From Halorubrum persicum (lineage in GTDB: Archaea > Halobacteriota > Halobacteria > Halobacteriales > Haloferacaceae): a stretch of DNA of 64,000 bases. The position numbers and the translations under genes were made by a program. The notes under the pieces are model-generated. The model did no database searches, had not been told where the DNA came from, and was given only the letters and a program-made list of their open reading frames with translations. The stretch is from contig NZ_NHOA01000017.1 of NCBI RefSeq assembly GCF_002727125.1, forward strand, positions 1-64,000, given 5' to 3'. Positions 9,698 to 16,712 of this stretch are shown here, in pieces (the first letter of the stretch is position 1; each line of letters opens with the position of its first letter).

Positions 9698-9843
9698 ACA
9701 GGGATACACACGGCCTCCTCTCTTTAGCGGATTTCCCCTTCGATCATACTGATATCGTGGGGCTCAAACTTTAGATTCAAAGCGATACCTGCGGCCGTAA
9801 CGAACTAGACATCGGATGCGCCAGGTGTCAATAGCGAGAAGGC

Positions 9844-10239
9844 TCAAGTATCGTTGTGACGCTCCCTGTACGTCTTCGCCGCTAAAAAGACATAGAGTGC
9901 GCCGATAGCCCGAATGCCCAAGCGGAATCGCTCGTTCCATTCTATCGACTCTGGACGCTCGTACAGGAACGCGGTGGCAAATCTCTGATACAGGTCGGGA
10001 AATAAGAGGACTATCGCGCCGAACACGCCGGTAAGATTCATCAGCAACGCGTATGCTCGCCCGTTAAAGAGTGAAAGCGCAGCTATCAGAACACCCTCCG
10101 ACCGGACTGCTGGACGTATCCACCCTCTCACTGTTCCCTCGTCTGGATTCGAAATCGCGAGTTTCTCGAAGAGCTCGACGATTTCGTCCGGGAACAGCGC
10201 TGAGATAGCGCCGAGGACACCGACGAGTGTTCGAATCAT
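9844..10239 (-). CDS. Small multi-pass membrane protein
   Basis: This 131-residue protein has an N-terminal hydrophobic stretch (LVGVLGAISALFPDEIVELF), a central one (ALLMNLTGVFGAIVLLFPDL) and a C-terminal one (AIGALYVFLAAKTYRER). The first and second share the pattern G-x-LFPD, which suggests an internal duplication. I chose the Met before IRTLVGV; an upstream Met 12 codons earlier is possible. The family is unknown to me. It sits inside the metal island, downstream of the DUF7521-like gene. Confidence 0.6.
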   Translation of the reverse strand: MIRTLVGVLGAISALFPDEIVELFEKLAISNPDEGTVRGWIRPAVRSEGVLIAALSLFNGRAYALLMNLTGVFGAIVLLFPDLYQRFATAFLYERPESIEWNERFRLGIRAIGALYVFLAAKTYRERHNDT

Positions 10240-10376
10240 ACGATATGGTACGACCGATATGGATATAACTCCCACTGCGACGCTACACTATCGAGAACGA
10301 GGGGAGTCCGAACAGTAGCGGCTTCGAACCGGGCACGACGCGCAGAGGCCGCTTGTCGAATGGGCGTCCTGAATCC

Positions 10377-10652
10377 TTATGGATTCGGGGCATACAGGGC
10401 GTAGAGGATCGACAGCATCCCGGCTGCGGTGACGAGTGCTGCGACGAATCCTGCTTCGAAGATCGACACCTGGAGGAGTTCGAAGAGGACGCCTTCAAGG
10501 AGGCCGCCAAGCCCGACCAATGCGAAGCCGGCGGCGACGTACAGGAGTAACTGCGTGTGATGCCGTTGGTATCCGCGATAGGCCTGGTAGGCGATCACCA
10601 GCGCCAGGGCGGTCGTGAACAGCTTGCCGATGACGAATAACGTGTGTTCCAT
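10377..10652 (-). CDS. DUF7521-like membrane protein
   Basis: This 91-residue protein has three hydrophobic helices: TLFVIGKLFTTALALVIAYQ, then LLLYVAAGFALVGLGGLLEG, then AGFVAALVTAAGMLSILYAL. The AYQAYRGYQRHH turn after helix one is typical of a haloarchaeal family I remember as DUF7521. Its start lies three bases after the stop of the winged-helix gene, so the two are co-transcribed. In haloarchaea such regulator-membrane protein pairs are common and may form sensor circuits; the function is unknown. Confidence 0.7.
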   Translation of the reverse strand: MEHTLFVIGKLFTTALALVIAYQAYRGYQRHHTQLLLYVAAGFALVGLGGLLEGVLFELLQVSIFEAGFVAALVTAAGMLSILYALYAPNP

Positions 10653-10655
10653 GAG

Positions 10656-11006
10656 TCAGTCTCCCCGCATTTCCTCGAAGATGGACGTAATCCGGTCGGC
10701 GGGGTCCGGCCGAACATCGATCTGCACGTCGAAGCCCTTGGCCTGCAGGAGGACTTCGACGCGTTCGAGGCGCGCCTCGTATTCGCTGTAGTGCCGTCCG
10801 CCGGGGTCGACGTGCGTGTACTCCTCGAGGAGGCCCTGCTCGACGAGGCGGGTGACACGCCGCGAGACGGTCGGGCGTGACATATCGCATTCCTCGCTGA
10901 GCTCCTTCGCGGAGAGTCGGTCGGTCTTCGTCGCCACGAGGATGTTGCGGGCGTACTCGTCGTCGAGTGTGGCGAAGATGTCCGACGGGTCGGCCTCCTC
11001 AGTCAC
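10656..11006 (-). CDS. Winged-helix transcriptional regulator
   Basis: A complete winged helix occupies residues 10-75 of 116 (DIFATLDDEYARNILVATKT, then SAKELSEECDMSRPTVSRRV, then LVEQGLLEEYTHVDPGGRHY). The tail (VEVLLQAKGFDVQIDV) looks like a small dimer element. It is the first gene of a two-gene operon with the DUF7521-like membrane protein. A TATA-like CTATATTA lies about 30 nt before the ATG on the minus strand. It is divergent from the DoxX gene at 11121 and could control both. Confidence 0.8.
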   Translation of the reverse strand: MTEEADPSDIFATLDDEYARNILVATKTDRLSAKELSEECDMSRPTVSRRVTRLVEQGLLEEYTHVDPGGRHYSEYEARLERVEVLLQAKGFDVQIDVRPDPADRITSIFEEMRGD

Positions 11007-11120
11007 ACGTCCGTACTCGCTACAGGAGGGTAATATAGCCCGCCGGTTTTCTGACTCAGAACGCCGGCTCGCTGTTATATCGTCTCTACCCGCCTACTGA
11101 TAGTTGAAGGTGCAATAATT

Positions 11121-11681
11121 ATGTCCACACTCGACTCCGGCATGAACCAGCTCGAGAGCAGAGTCGGCGGCCTGACCGTCGGCGGGAAAGTCCACAGCCT
11201 CAGCGCGTGGTTCGTGCTGGCGCTCCGTCTCATGATGGGCTACGCGTTCGCGTACTCCGGGTTCACGAAGATCACCGGCGAGTTCGCGGCCGGCGGCTAC
11301 CTCTCGAACGTTGCGGCGACGAACGGCAACCCGCTCGCAGGGATGTTTGCGTGGATGGGTTCGACGCCGTGGTTCGTCGAGTTCGCGAACGTCGCCGTGC
11401 CGTACGGCGAGCTGTTCATCGGCCTCGGCCTGCTCGTCGGTGCGCTCGTCCGCCTCGCGGCGTTCTTCGGCGCGCTCATGATGCTCATGTTCTACTTCGG
11501 GAACTGGGACATGGGCCACGGGTTCATCAACGGGGACTTCGCGTACATGCTCGTGTTCCTCGCGGTCGCCGCGTTCGCCGCGGGCCGCATCCTGGGCCTC
11601 GACCAGTACATCGAGAACTACGACGTCGGCGGCGAGACGCTCGTCGAGCGCTACCCCGCCCTCGAATACATCCTCGGCTAA
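11121..11681 (+). CDS. DoxX-family membrane protein
   Basis: This 186-residue protein has four hydrophobic helices. The first contains the DoxX signature LRLMMGYAFAYSGFTKITGE, and a later loop has WFVEFANVAVPYGELFIGLG. DoxX proteins include subunits of thiosulfate:quinone oxidoreductase and related membrane redox or oxidative-stress complexes. A DoxA partner is not adjacent. A TTATATC box lies about 40 nt before the ATG. The codon choice is very GC-rich, more than the neighbours, which suggests a different origin or high expression. Confidence 0.8.
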   Translation: MSTLDSGMNQLESRVGGLTVGGKVHSLSAWFVLALRLMMGYAFAYSGFTKITGEFAAGGYLSNVAATNGNPLAGMFAWMGSTPWFVEFANVAVPYGELFIGLGLLVGALVRLAAFFGALMMLMFYFGNWDMGHGFINGDFAYMLVFLAVAAFAAGRILGLDQYIENYDVGGETLVERYPALEYILG

Positions 11682-11709
11682 CCACGCCGAGACCGTTGGG
11701 AGTACAACA

Positions 11710-12105
11710 ATGCAAAATCCAATTCAAGCACGCGGGATTCGTTCTCTGGGACTCATCGTCGTTGGAGCGCTAGCACTGGCTGTCGTCGCCGGAATGGTGC
11801 TAACGCACGCGACCATCCCAGATGCAATGATGTGGGGCTGGCACGACGGGATGTGGAACGACGGCCACATGGCCGGATGGGGTAGCTGGGGCTGGGGGAT
11901 GATGCTGTTCGCGCTCCTGTGGATGGCACTCCTCGTCGCCGTCCCCCTCGGTCTCATCTACTGGCTGGGAACGCGGTCACAATCGAACGGCCCCGCCGAA
12001 GATAGCGCACTCGCCGTCCTCCAAGAGCGGTACGCCCGTGGCGAGATCGACGACGAGGAGTTCGACCGCCGTCGCGCCCGTCTCACACCAGATGATGGAC
12101 GGTAA
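11710..12105 (+). CDS. SHOCT-domain protein with Met/Trp/His-rich segment
   Basis: The 131-residue protein has an N-terminal transmembrane helix and a striking MMWGWHDGMWNDGHMAGWG segment at about residues 37-55. A second helix and a C-terminal SHOCT motif (LQERYARGEIDDEEFDRRRA) follow. SHOCT is a short dimer or oligomerisation motif, common at the ends of small membrane proteins. The Met- and His-rich outer segment is a plausible metal site. It follows the DoxX gene by 28 bp and resembles the gene at 14292. Confidence 0.75.
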   Translation: MQNPIQARGIRSLGLIVVGALALAVVAGMVLTHATIPDAMMWGWHDGMWNDGHMAGWGSWGWGMMLFALLWMALLVAVPLGLIYWLGTRSQSNGPAEDSALAVLQERYARGEIDDEEFDRRRARLTPDDGR

Positions 12106-12119
12106 CGGACGATCGTTCC

Positions 12120-12569
12120 CTACTCGCTGACTTCAGTTTTCACGACGGTTGCCGGACGCGTCGTCAATCGGAGAACGCGGTCAGTGACACTTCCGAGCAA
12201 CGCACGATATTCGTCCGGCCGGCGTTTGGTACCGAGCACGAGGAGATCGGCGTCACAGTCGTCTGCGTGATTCACGATAGTCTCAGCGGGGCGACCATGT
12301 TGCATCGACGTCTCGACGTCGACATCGGCCTCTTCGGCTCGATGTCGGAATTCCGAAAGCGTCTCCTCGCCGTGTTCTTCGAGACCGTGTTCGGGACCTT
12401 CGGCTTCGTCGACGTACTCGTCCCCGCTGTACGCAGTTACGACATCCTCGTCAACGACGTAGAGCACGTGGAGGACTGCATCGTGGGCGGCTGCGAGTTC
12501 GAGTGCGTGTGTTTCAGCATCTTCAGACGCGACAGTTCCATCGGTCGACAGGAGAATTCGGTCGTACAT
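12120..12569 (-). CDS. Universal stress protein (UspA fold)
   Basis: This 149-residue protein has the full UspA pattern: YDRILLSTDGTVASEDAETH at the start, a middle LHVLYVVDEDV, and the nucleotide-loop region LLVLGTKRRPDEYRALLGSV ending in TRPATVVKTE. The usual ATP loop G-x2-G-x9-G(S/T) is changed here to GTKRRPDEYRALLGSV, so ATP binding is uncertain. Proteins of this fold help cells under stress; the exact role is unknown. It is convergent with the SHOCT gene (14 bp apart). Confidence 0.85.
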   Translation of the reverse strand: MYDRILLSTDGTVASEDAETHALELAAAHDAVLHVLYVVDEDVVTAYSGDEYVDEAEGPEHGLEEHGEETLSEFRHRAEEADVDVETSMQHGRPAETIVNHADDCDADLLVLGTKRRPDEYRALLGSVTDRVLRLTTRPATVVKTEVSE

Positions 12570-12724
12570 TCAGTCAGAATTCAAAGGCAGGTATCATAAA
12601 TTCGGCGTCCAATTCTCTCTGCTCAAGAGTCACGGTAGCGTGTTCAGTATGGCCGCGTCAGCGGATGTGTCCAAGCACGACTGACGTACTCAATCGAGAC
12701 TGTGAACCATCGACGAGCTGTCCG

Positions 12725-14110
12725 TCAGTGGTCGTGCCCCTCCATCACCATCGGATGCCCGGTGGCGTATTCGTCCGGGTTTTCCCCGAAGGTCTCCTTG
12801 CAGGTCTGCGAGCAGAAGTAGTACGTCTCGCCGTCGTGGGTCGCCGATGGCTCGCTGTCGTCGGTCCGCATCCCACAGACGGGGTCGCGGTACTGGCCGG
12901 GCGCACCGAGGCCGCGACGATAAACGTACAGGAGGAACCCGGAGAGCGCGAACGCGACGAGGTTGAGGTAGAACGTGTAGTTGAGTTTGAAGTACGTCTG
13001 TTCGGTCGCCGTCTCGCCGCCGGCCAAGTCCGGGACGATGCCGAGGGCGTCGAACAGCAGCTCCATGAGGAAGCCGGTGAACGCCATCGTCACGAAAAAG
13101 ACGCCGAGGATGTACAGCATGATCTTCCAGCCGTAGTACTTCCGGTAGACGTTCAGCACGGGGATCGTGATGAGGTCGGCGTAGACGAACGCGATGATCC
13201 CGGCGAAGCTGACGCCACCGCCCCACAGCGCGACGGCGAACGGGACGTTGCCCATACTGCCAACGAAACTGAGGACGGCGATGGTGACACCCATAATTGC
13301 GTTCTCGGCGGTCACGAGCAGGCCGTCGCCCTGAATGAACAGCGTGTTCCACACCCACTGGGGGACGAAGACGATGACGAACCCCGAGATGAGGAAGCCA
13401 GCGACGATGTCCTTCCAGATCATCGACCACTCTTTGCGGTACTGATTCCCGATTTTGTACCAGCCACCCCACGACAGCAACTCGTCACGCCACCCGCCGC
13501 GACTCGACGTCTCCTGGCGGTAGGTCTCCATACAGCCCTCCGAGCAGAATTTGAGCGTCTCCCCACCGTCGGTCGTGAGCGTGTACTCGTCTTTGCCTTC
13601 CATCCCGCAGGTGGGGTCTTCGGTGACGCCCGCCTCACGGTCGCGCTCGTTGAGCGTCTCCCGGACCTCGTCGAAGAGATTCTCGGGGAGCGTGAGGTGG
13701 ACGATCACCGCCATCACGGCGATGAGGATGAGGCCGCCCAGCAGTTCCGCCAGGAGGAACTCCCAGCCGAGCAGAATCAGAATCATCAGCCCGAGTTCGA
13801 CGATGAGATTCGTCGACGCGAACATGAACGCGAGAAAGTTCACCGCGTGCGCTCCCTTCTTGAACAGTCCCTTCCCGATGGCGACAGCGCCGAAACTGCA
13901 GCCACTACTGGCCGCGCCGAACGCAGTCGCCTTGGTGAGCCCACTCAGATCACCGTCGCCCAACACCTGTGCCATTCGCTCCTTGGAGACGTAGACCTGA
14001 ACGAGACTCGTGATCGTGAGACCCATAATGATCGCCCACGCCGCCGTCCAGAGGAACCCGACACCGATTCGGAGGGCTTCGAAGATGCCCTCGACCATCG
14101 TCGCCTGCAT
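12725..14110 (-). CDS. Permease with two YHS/TRASH metal-binding modules
   Basis: This 461-residue membrane protein belongs to the DUF318/ArsP-like permeases (first half: SSGCSFGAVAIGKGLFKKGA, with paired helices; second half: SFVGSMGNVPFAVALWGGGV). A cytoplasmic YHS/TRASH-type module sits between the halves (DPTCGMEGKDEY with FCSEGCMETY). A second one closes the protein (DPVCGMRTDD with YFCSQTCKETFGE). These modules bind metals through paired cysteines. Permeases of this type move metal or metalloid species or electrons across the membrane; the substrate here is unknown. Two metal modules suggest metal sensing or loading by the permease itself. Confidence 0.85.
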   Translation of the reverse strand: MQATMVEGIFEALRIGVGFLWTAAWAIIMGLTITSLVQVYVSKERMAQVLGDGDLSGLTKATAFGAASSGCSFGAVAIGKGLFKKGAHAVNFLAFMFASTNLIVELGLMILILLGWEFLLAELLGGLILIAVMAVIVHLTLPENLFDEVRETLNERDREAGVTEDPTCGMEGKDEYTLTTDGGETLKFCSEGCMETYRQETSSRGGWRDELLSWGGWYKIGNQYRKEWSMIWKDIVAGFLISGFVIVFVPQWVWNTLFIQGDGLLVTAENAIMGVTIAVLSFVGSMGNVPFAVALWGGGVSFAGIIAFVYADLITIPVLNVYRKYYGWKIMLYILGVFFVTMAFTGFLMELLFDALGIVPDLAGGETATEQTYFKLNYTFYLNLVAFALSGFLLYVYRRGLGAPGQYRDPVCGMRTDDSEPSATHDGETYYFCSQTCKETFGENPDEYATGHPMVMEGHDH

Positions 14111-14291
14111 AGATGTATCGTCGTACGGATCATCTTTTGCAGTTTTCCTTCAGATAGTTCAGGTTAGAGCCGTTGAGAGTGTGAATTCAAAAGATTAGCG
14201 GTGGGTAGAACACGCAGATCGAAGGCACAACCGCATTGAATAGTAAGGACGTAGTATTACTTGAGACCCAAACTCACGGAGGGATTACAAT

Positions 14292-14663
14292 ATGCCGACA
14301 AATTCAGACGACACGCGACTTGTTACGCTCCTCCTCGTTATCATCGGTGCCGTATTCATCGTCCCGCTGTTCTTCATGGGCTTCGGGATGATGGGGTTCG
14401 GCCCAATGATGGGCGGGATGTGGGGCGGTCACATGTGGGGCGACGGGACGATGCCTGGCTGGATGTTCATCGTCGGCATCGTGATGCAGTTACTGTTCCT
14501 CGCCGCCCTCGTCGGCGGTGGCTACCTCATCTACCGTGCGATTACGGGAAGTGAGAGTAGCTCAGACCAAGCCCTCGAGGAGCTCCGGCTCGCCTACGCC
14601 CGCGGAGAGCTGACCGACGAGGAATACGAACAGCGACGCGAAGCACTCGAACGAGATACCTGA
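14292..14663 (+). CDS. SHOCT-domain protein with Gly/Met-rich helix
   Basis: The 123-residue protein has a first membrane helix that continues into a Gly/Met-rich run (MMGFGPMMGGMWGGHMWGDG, residues about 36-55). A second helix and a SHOCT motif (LRLAYARGELTDEEYEQRRE) follow. Its layout repeats that of the gene at 11710, including His in the Met-rich loop. Both flank the YHS permease region. A role in metal handling at the membrane is inference from context and composition. Confidence 0.75.
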   Translation: MPTNSDDTRLVTLLLVIIGAVFIVPLFFMGFGMMGFGPMMGGMWGGHMWGDGTMPGWMFIVGIVMQLLFLAALVGGGYLIYRAITGSESSSDQALEELRLAYARGELTDEEYEQRREALERDT

Positions 14664-14686
14664 TTTCCACCCGGGAAACTTGAACG

Positions 14687-15328
14687 ATGACCGGATTCTC
14701 CGACCGCCGTCAAGAGTCAACGCATCTGCAGCTTCCACCGTGGCTCGTCCGATACACGACGCTGGGACTGTACGGACTACTTGTCGGGACAGTCCTCTGT
14801 CTGGTAGCGTTCCTCACGAACCCCGTTCCCGACCCCTCGTTCCCGTGGGCGACGCTGCCCGAGGCAGTACGGCTGCCGGTTGCACAGCCCCGCATCGAAC
14901 ACTGGCCAGTGACCTACACTATCGGCATCTGCCTGTGGGTTTTCTGCTTTCCCGCACTCTTCCTCGCCGGATACCGGCGATACGGTGACAGAAGCCGTGG
15001 GGCAGCGGTATGGCTCGTCGGGTTGCCGACCCTGGCAATGCTGGGCTGGACCACGTACTGCCGGTTCTTCTGGCCGAAACTCCATCCACCGACCTGGAAC
15101 GCCCCAGCCTACACGTTCGTTTGCTGGCTGTACTGTTCGACCTACAACGTGCTCTGGAGCAACACCGCATACGTCATTGCGTTATTCGGCATCGTCACGA
15201 CCTTCCTCGTCGTGCGACACCAGGATAGAGACCGATATGCCCTTCTCGGGTTTGGATTCCTCGCACTTCCTCTTGGATTGCCGGCCTTGTACGAAGGATA
15301 TCGACGGACGACGCAAACCGAAACCTGA
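14687..15328 (+). CDS. Multi-pass membrane protein of unknown function
   Basis: This 213-residue protein has five or six hydrophobic segments, for example YTTLGLYGLLVGTVLCLVAF and YTIGICLWVFCFPALFLAGY. The others lie near WLVGLPTLAMLGWTTYC, VIALFGIVTTFLVV and GFGFLALPLGLPALYEGY. Cysteines appear in several helices. I do not recognise the family. It follows the SHOCT gene by 23 bp in the same direction, so both may belong to one metal or redox unit. Confidence 0.65.
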   Translation: MTGFSDRRQESTHLQLPPWLVRYTTLGLYGLLVGTVLCLVAFLTNPVPDPSFPWATLPEAVRLPVAQPRIEHWPVTYTIGICLWVFCFPALFLAGYRRYGDRSRGAAVWLVGLPTLAMLGWTTYCRFFWPKLHPPTWNAPAYTFVCWLYCSTYNVLWSNTAYVIALFGIVTTFLVVRHQDRDRYALLGFGFLALPLGLPALYEGYRRTTQTET

Positions 15329-15472
15329 GGATTTGTAACAGGTGACTGTTTTCAACGCTGTTCGAAAAGGTGGTGGGAAGGCTGCTAATTCGAGGAGGAG
15401 GTGGTGATCGAGACTCCTTCACTGATCACAGCCCAAAGAAGCGTTTTCTATGAGGGGCACCTCAGCACAAGT

Positions 15473-15694
15473 ATGTCGACGACTGTCTCAACCCCCGAAA
15501 CAGACGAGACATGTGCGTACTGTGACTCCCGGATCTTCGACCATGATCCAATCTGCGTCCGCGATTGCGAGAACGGCTGTGGCTCACCAACGTATTTCTG
15601 TAACTACGCCTGCCTCTCCGCATATATCGACGAGAACAACCTAACTACCGGGAATGCGTGCGAGTGGACTCCCGACGACACCAGTTGTTGCTGA
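15473..15694 (+). CDS. Small Cys-rich zinc-finger protein
   Basis: Cysteines are arranged as CAYC, then C-x5-C in ICVRDCENGC, then FCNYAC, and a closing CC in this 73-residue protein. CxxC pairs with HDP and YFCNYACLSAYI suggest a treble-clef or TRASH-like zinc fold, of a haloarchaeal small-zinc-protein type that I recall as DUF7576-like. I chose the Met at 15473 because the upstream extension has no domain pattern. It lies before the convergent metal-sensor gene, so a metal-related role is plausible. Confidence 0.65.
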   Translation: MSTTVSTPETDETCAYCDSRIFDHDPICVRDCENGCGSPTYFCNYACLSAYIDENNLTTGNACEWTPDDTSCC

Positions 15695-15785
15695 TCGGTA
15701 ATCTTGATCCATGCACAGCCTTCAGCGACCGATTATTTCATGTTGTGGCCTTATTGATGGAGCCCAACAATCCCGATTTTGTCGC

Positions 15786-16310
15786 TTAGGACTCTCTGTG
15801 CGCACGAACGAACGCCCGGCGGAGGACAGTTAGGAGCACGTAGGTTTCGTACTTCTGGGTCTGACAGTGCTCACACGGTTGCATATCTGCGACGATCTCC
15901 GCTATCGCGTCCTCGTGGTCTTCTGTGAGCGTCCCGAGTGCATCCCAAATCTGGGGCTGAACGGCCTCAATCATCTCCTCGACAGCGTCATCCGCTGACT
16001 CAGGAAGCGAGTACGAGAGGACGATCGTATTTGCGTGGTAGTACTTCGTCGTCCCGCCGCGCCCCTCCTCAAAGCGGACCACATCGACGAGACCGGCATC
16101 TCGTAACTCGTTGATGTGATGGCGGACCGTGTTCTCCGTGCGGTCAACGCCGCGGTCATCAAGACGGTTGTGGACCTCGGTTGCCGTTAGCGCCTCCTCC
16201 GAGAGAATATCGAGGATCATCGCCCGCATCGGTTCGTCGATGGCGTCCGAAACCCGCGTGTCTCGCACCGCGATGTCCGCAAGCCGGTGGTCGGTGCCGG
16301 AACTACTCAT
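15786..16310 (-). CDS. ArsR-type winged-helix regulator with CxxC tail
   Basis: A winged helix fills about residues 20-95 of this 174-residue protein (DEPMRAMILDILSEEALTAT, then ENTVRHHINELRDAGLVDVV, then GRGGTTKYYHAN). Near the C-terminus, at about residue 145, MQPCEHCQTQKYE offers a CxxC that could bind a soft metal. It is divergent from the HMA-ATPase operon at 16493, with an inverted repeat over its own start. This is the usual layout of a metal-responsive repressor. The sensing role is inferred from context and cysteines. Confidence 0.8.
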   Translation of the reverse strand: MSSSGTDHRLADIAVRDTRVSDAIDEPMRAMILDILSEEALTATEVHNRLDDRGVDRTENTVRHHINELRDAGLVDVVRFEEGRGGTTKYYHANTIVLSYSLPESADDAVEEMIEAVQPQIWDALGTLTEDHEDAIAEIVADMQPCEHCQTQKYETYVLLTVLRRAFVRAHRES

Positions 16311-16328
16311 ACGAGAACTGAGTATGAG
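16306..16328. promoter_or_regulatory. Inverted repeat over the regulator start codon
   Basis: The arms CTCATAC (16306-16312) and GTATGAG (16322-16328) are perfect inverted copies with a 9-bp spacer. The left arm includes the start codon of the minus-strand regulator. A protein bound here would block leaderless initiation of the regulator, so it is a candidate autoregulatory operator. It is a short palindrome and chance is not excluded. Confidence 0.4.
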
Positions 16329-16492
16329 CAGGCGGGAAAAGCTAGCGGCACGCTGCTTGGAACTGGGTTCGCTGGGTTCGTGATACTGAAAGCCCTAGAC
16401 GACCCGTTTGACCGTTCAAATCATCTATTCCCCCATTCAAACATATCATCTAAAAAATAGTTATTGGGGTGCGGGCACTACCTCAAACTGTA

Positions 16493-16708
16493 ATGAGCGA
16501 CACAACCCAGTTCCGCGTCATGGACTTCGACTGCCCGACCTGTGCGAGCACCGTCGAACGCGCCCTCTCGAACGTCGACGGCGTCCAGCACGTCGAAGTC
16601 CACTACGCGACCGGCCGCGTCGAGATCGAGTACGACGACAACGTCGCTGACCCCGACGCCTTCGCACAGACCATCGAAAACCAGGGGTACACGCCCCAGC
16701 CCGCCTAA
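16493..16708 (+). CDS. HMA-domain metal chaperone (DCPTC loop)
   Basis: The 71-residue protein is a single HMA domain. The metal loop is MDFDCPTCASTVE, so the usual GMTC is replaced by FDC before the second Cys. The aspartates beside the cysteines recall HMA domains of Zn/Cd/Pb rather than Cu ATPases. It precedes the ATPase at 16713 by only four bases, so the chaperone domain is encoded as a separate protein for an ATPase that lacks its own. I start at the Met before SDTTQ. Confidence 0.85.
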   Translation: MSDTTQFRVMDFDCPTCASTVERALSNVDGVQHVEVHYATGRVEIEYDDNVADPDAFAQTIENQGYTPQPA

Positions 16709-16712
16709 CACC

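Noticed and set aside
12503-14167. A 554-codon open frame on the plus strand
   Set aside because: It is antisense to the YHS permease gene, whose motifs are unmistakable. GC-rich haloarchaeal genes often leave a long antisense frame open. The same holds for 37771-38949, 8202-9029, 17739-18707 and 33968-34834.
14680-14988. A 102-codon plus-strand frame overlapping the membrane protein at 14687
   Set aside because: It lies in another frame of the same strand with basic composition and no domain, while the 14687 frame encodes coherent membrane helices.
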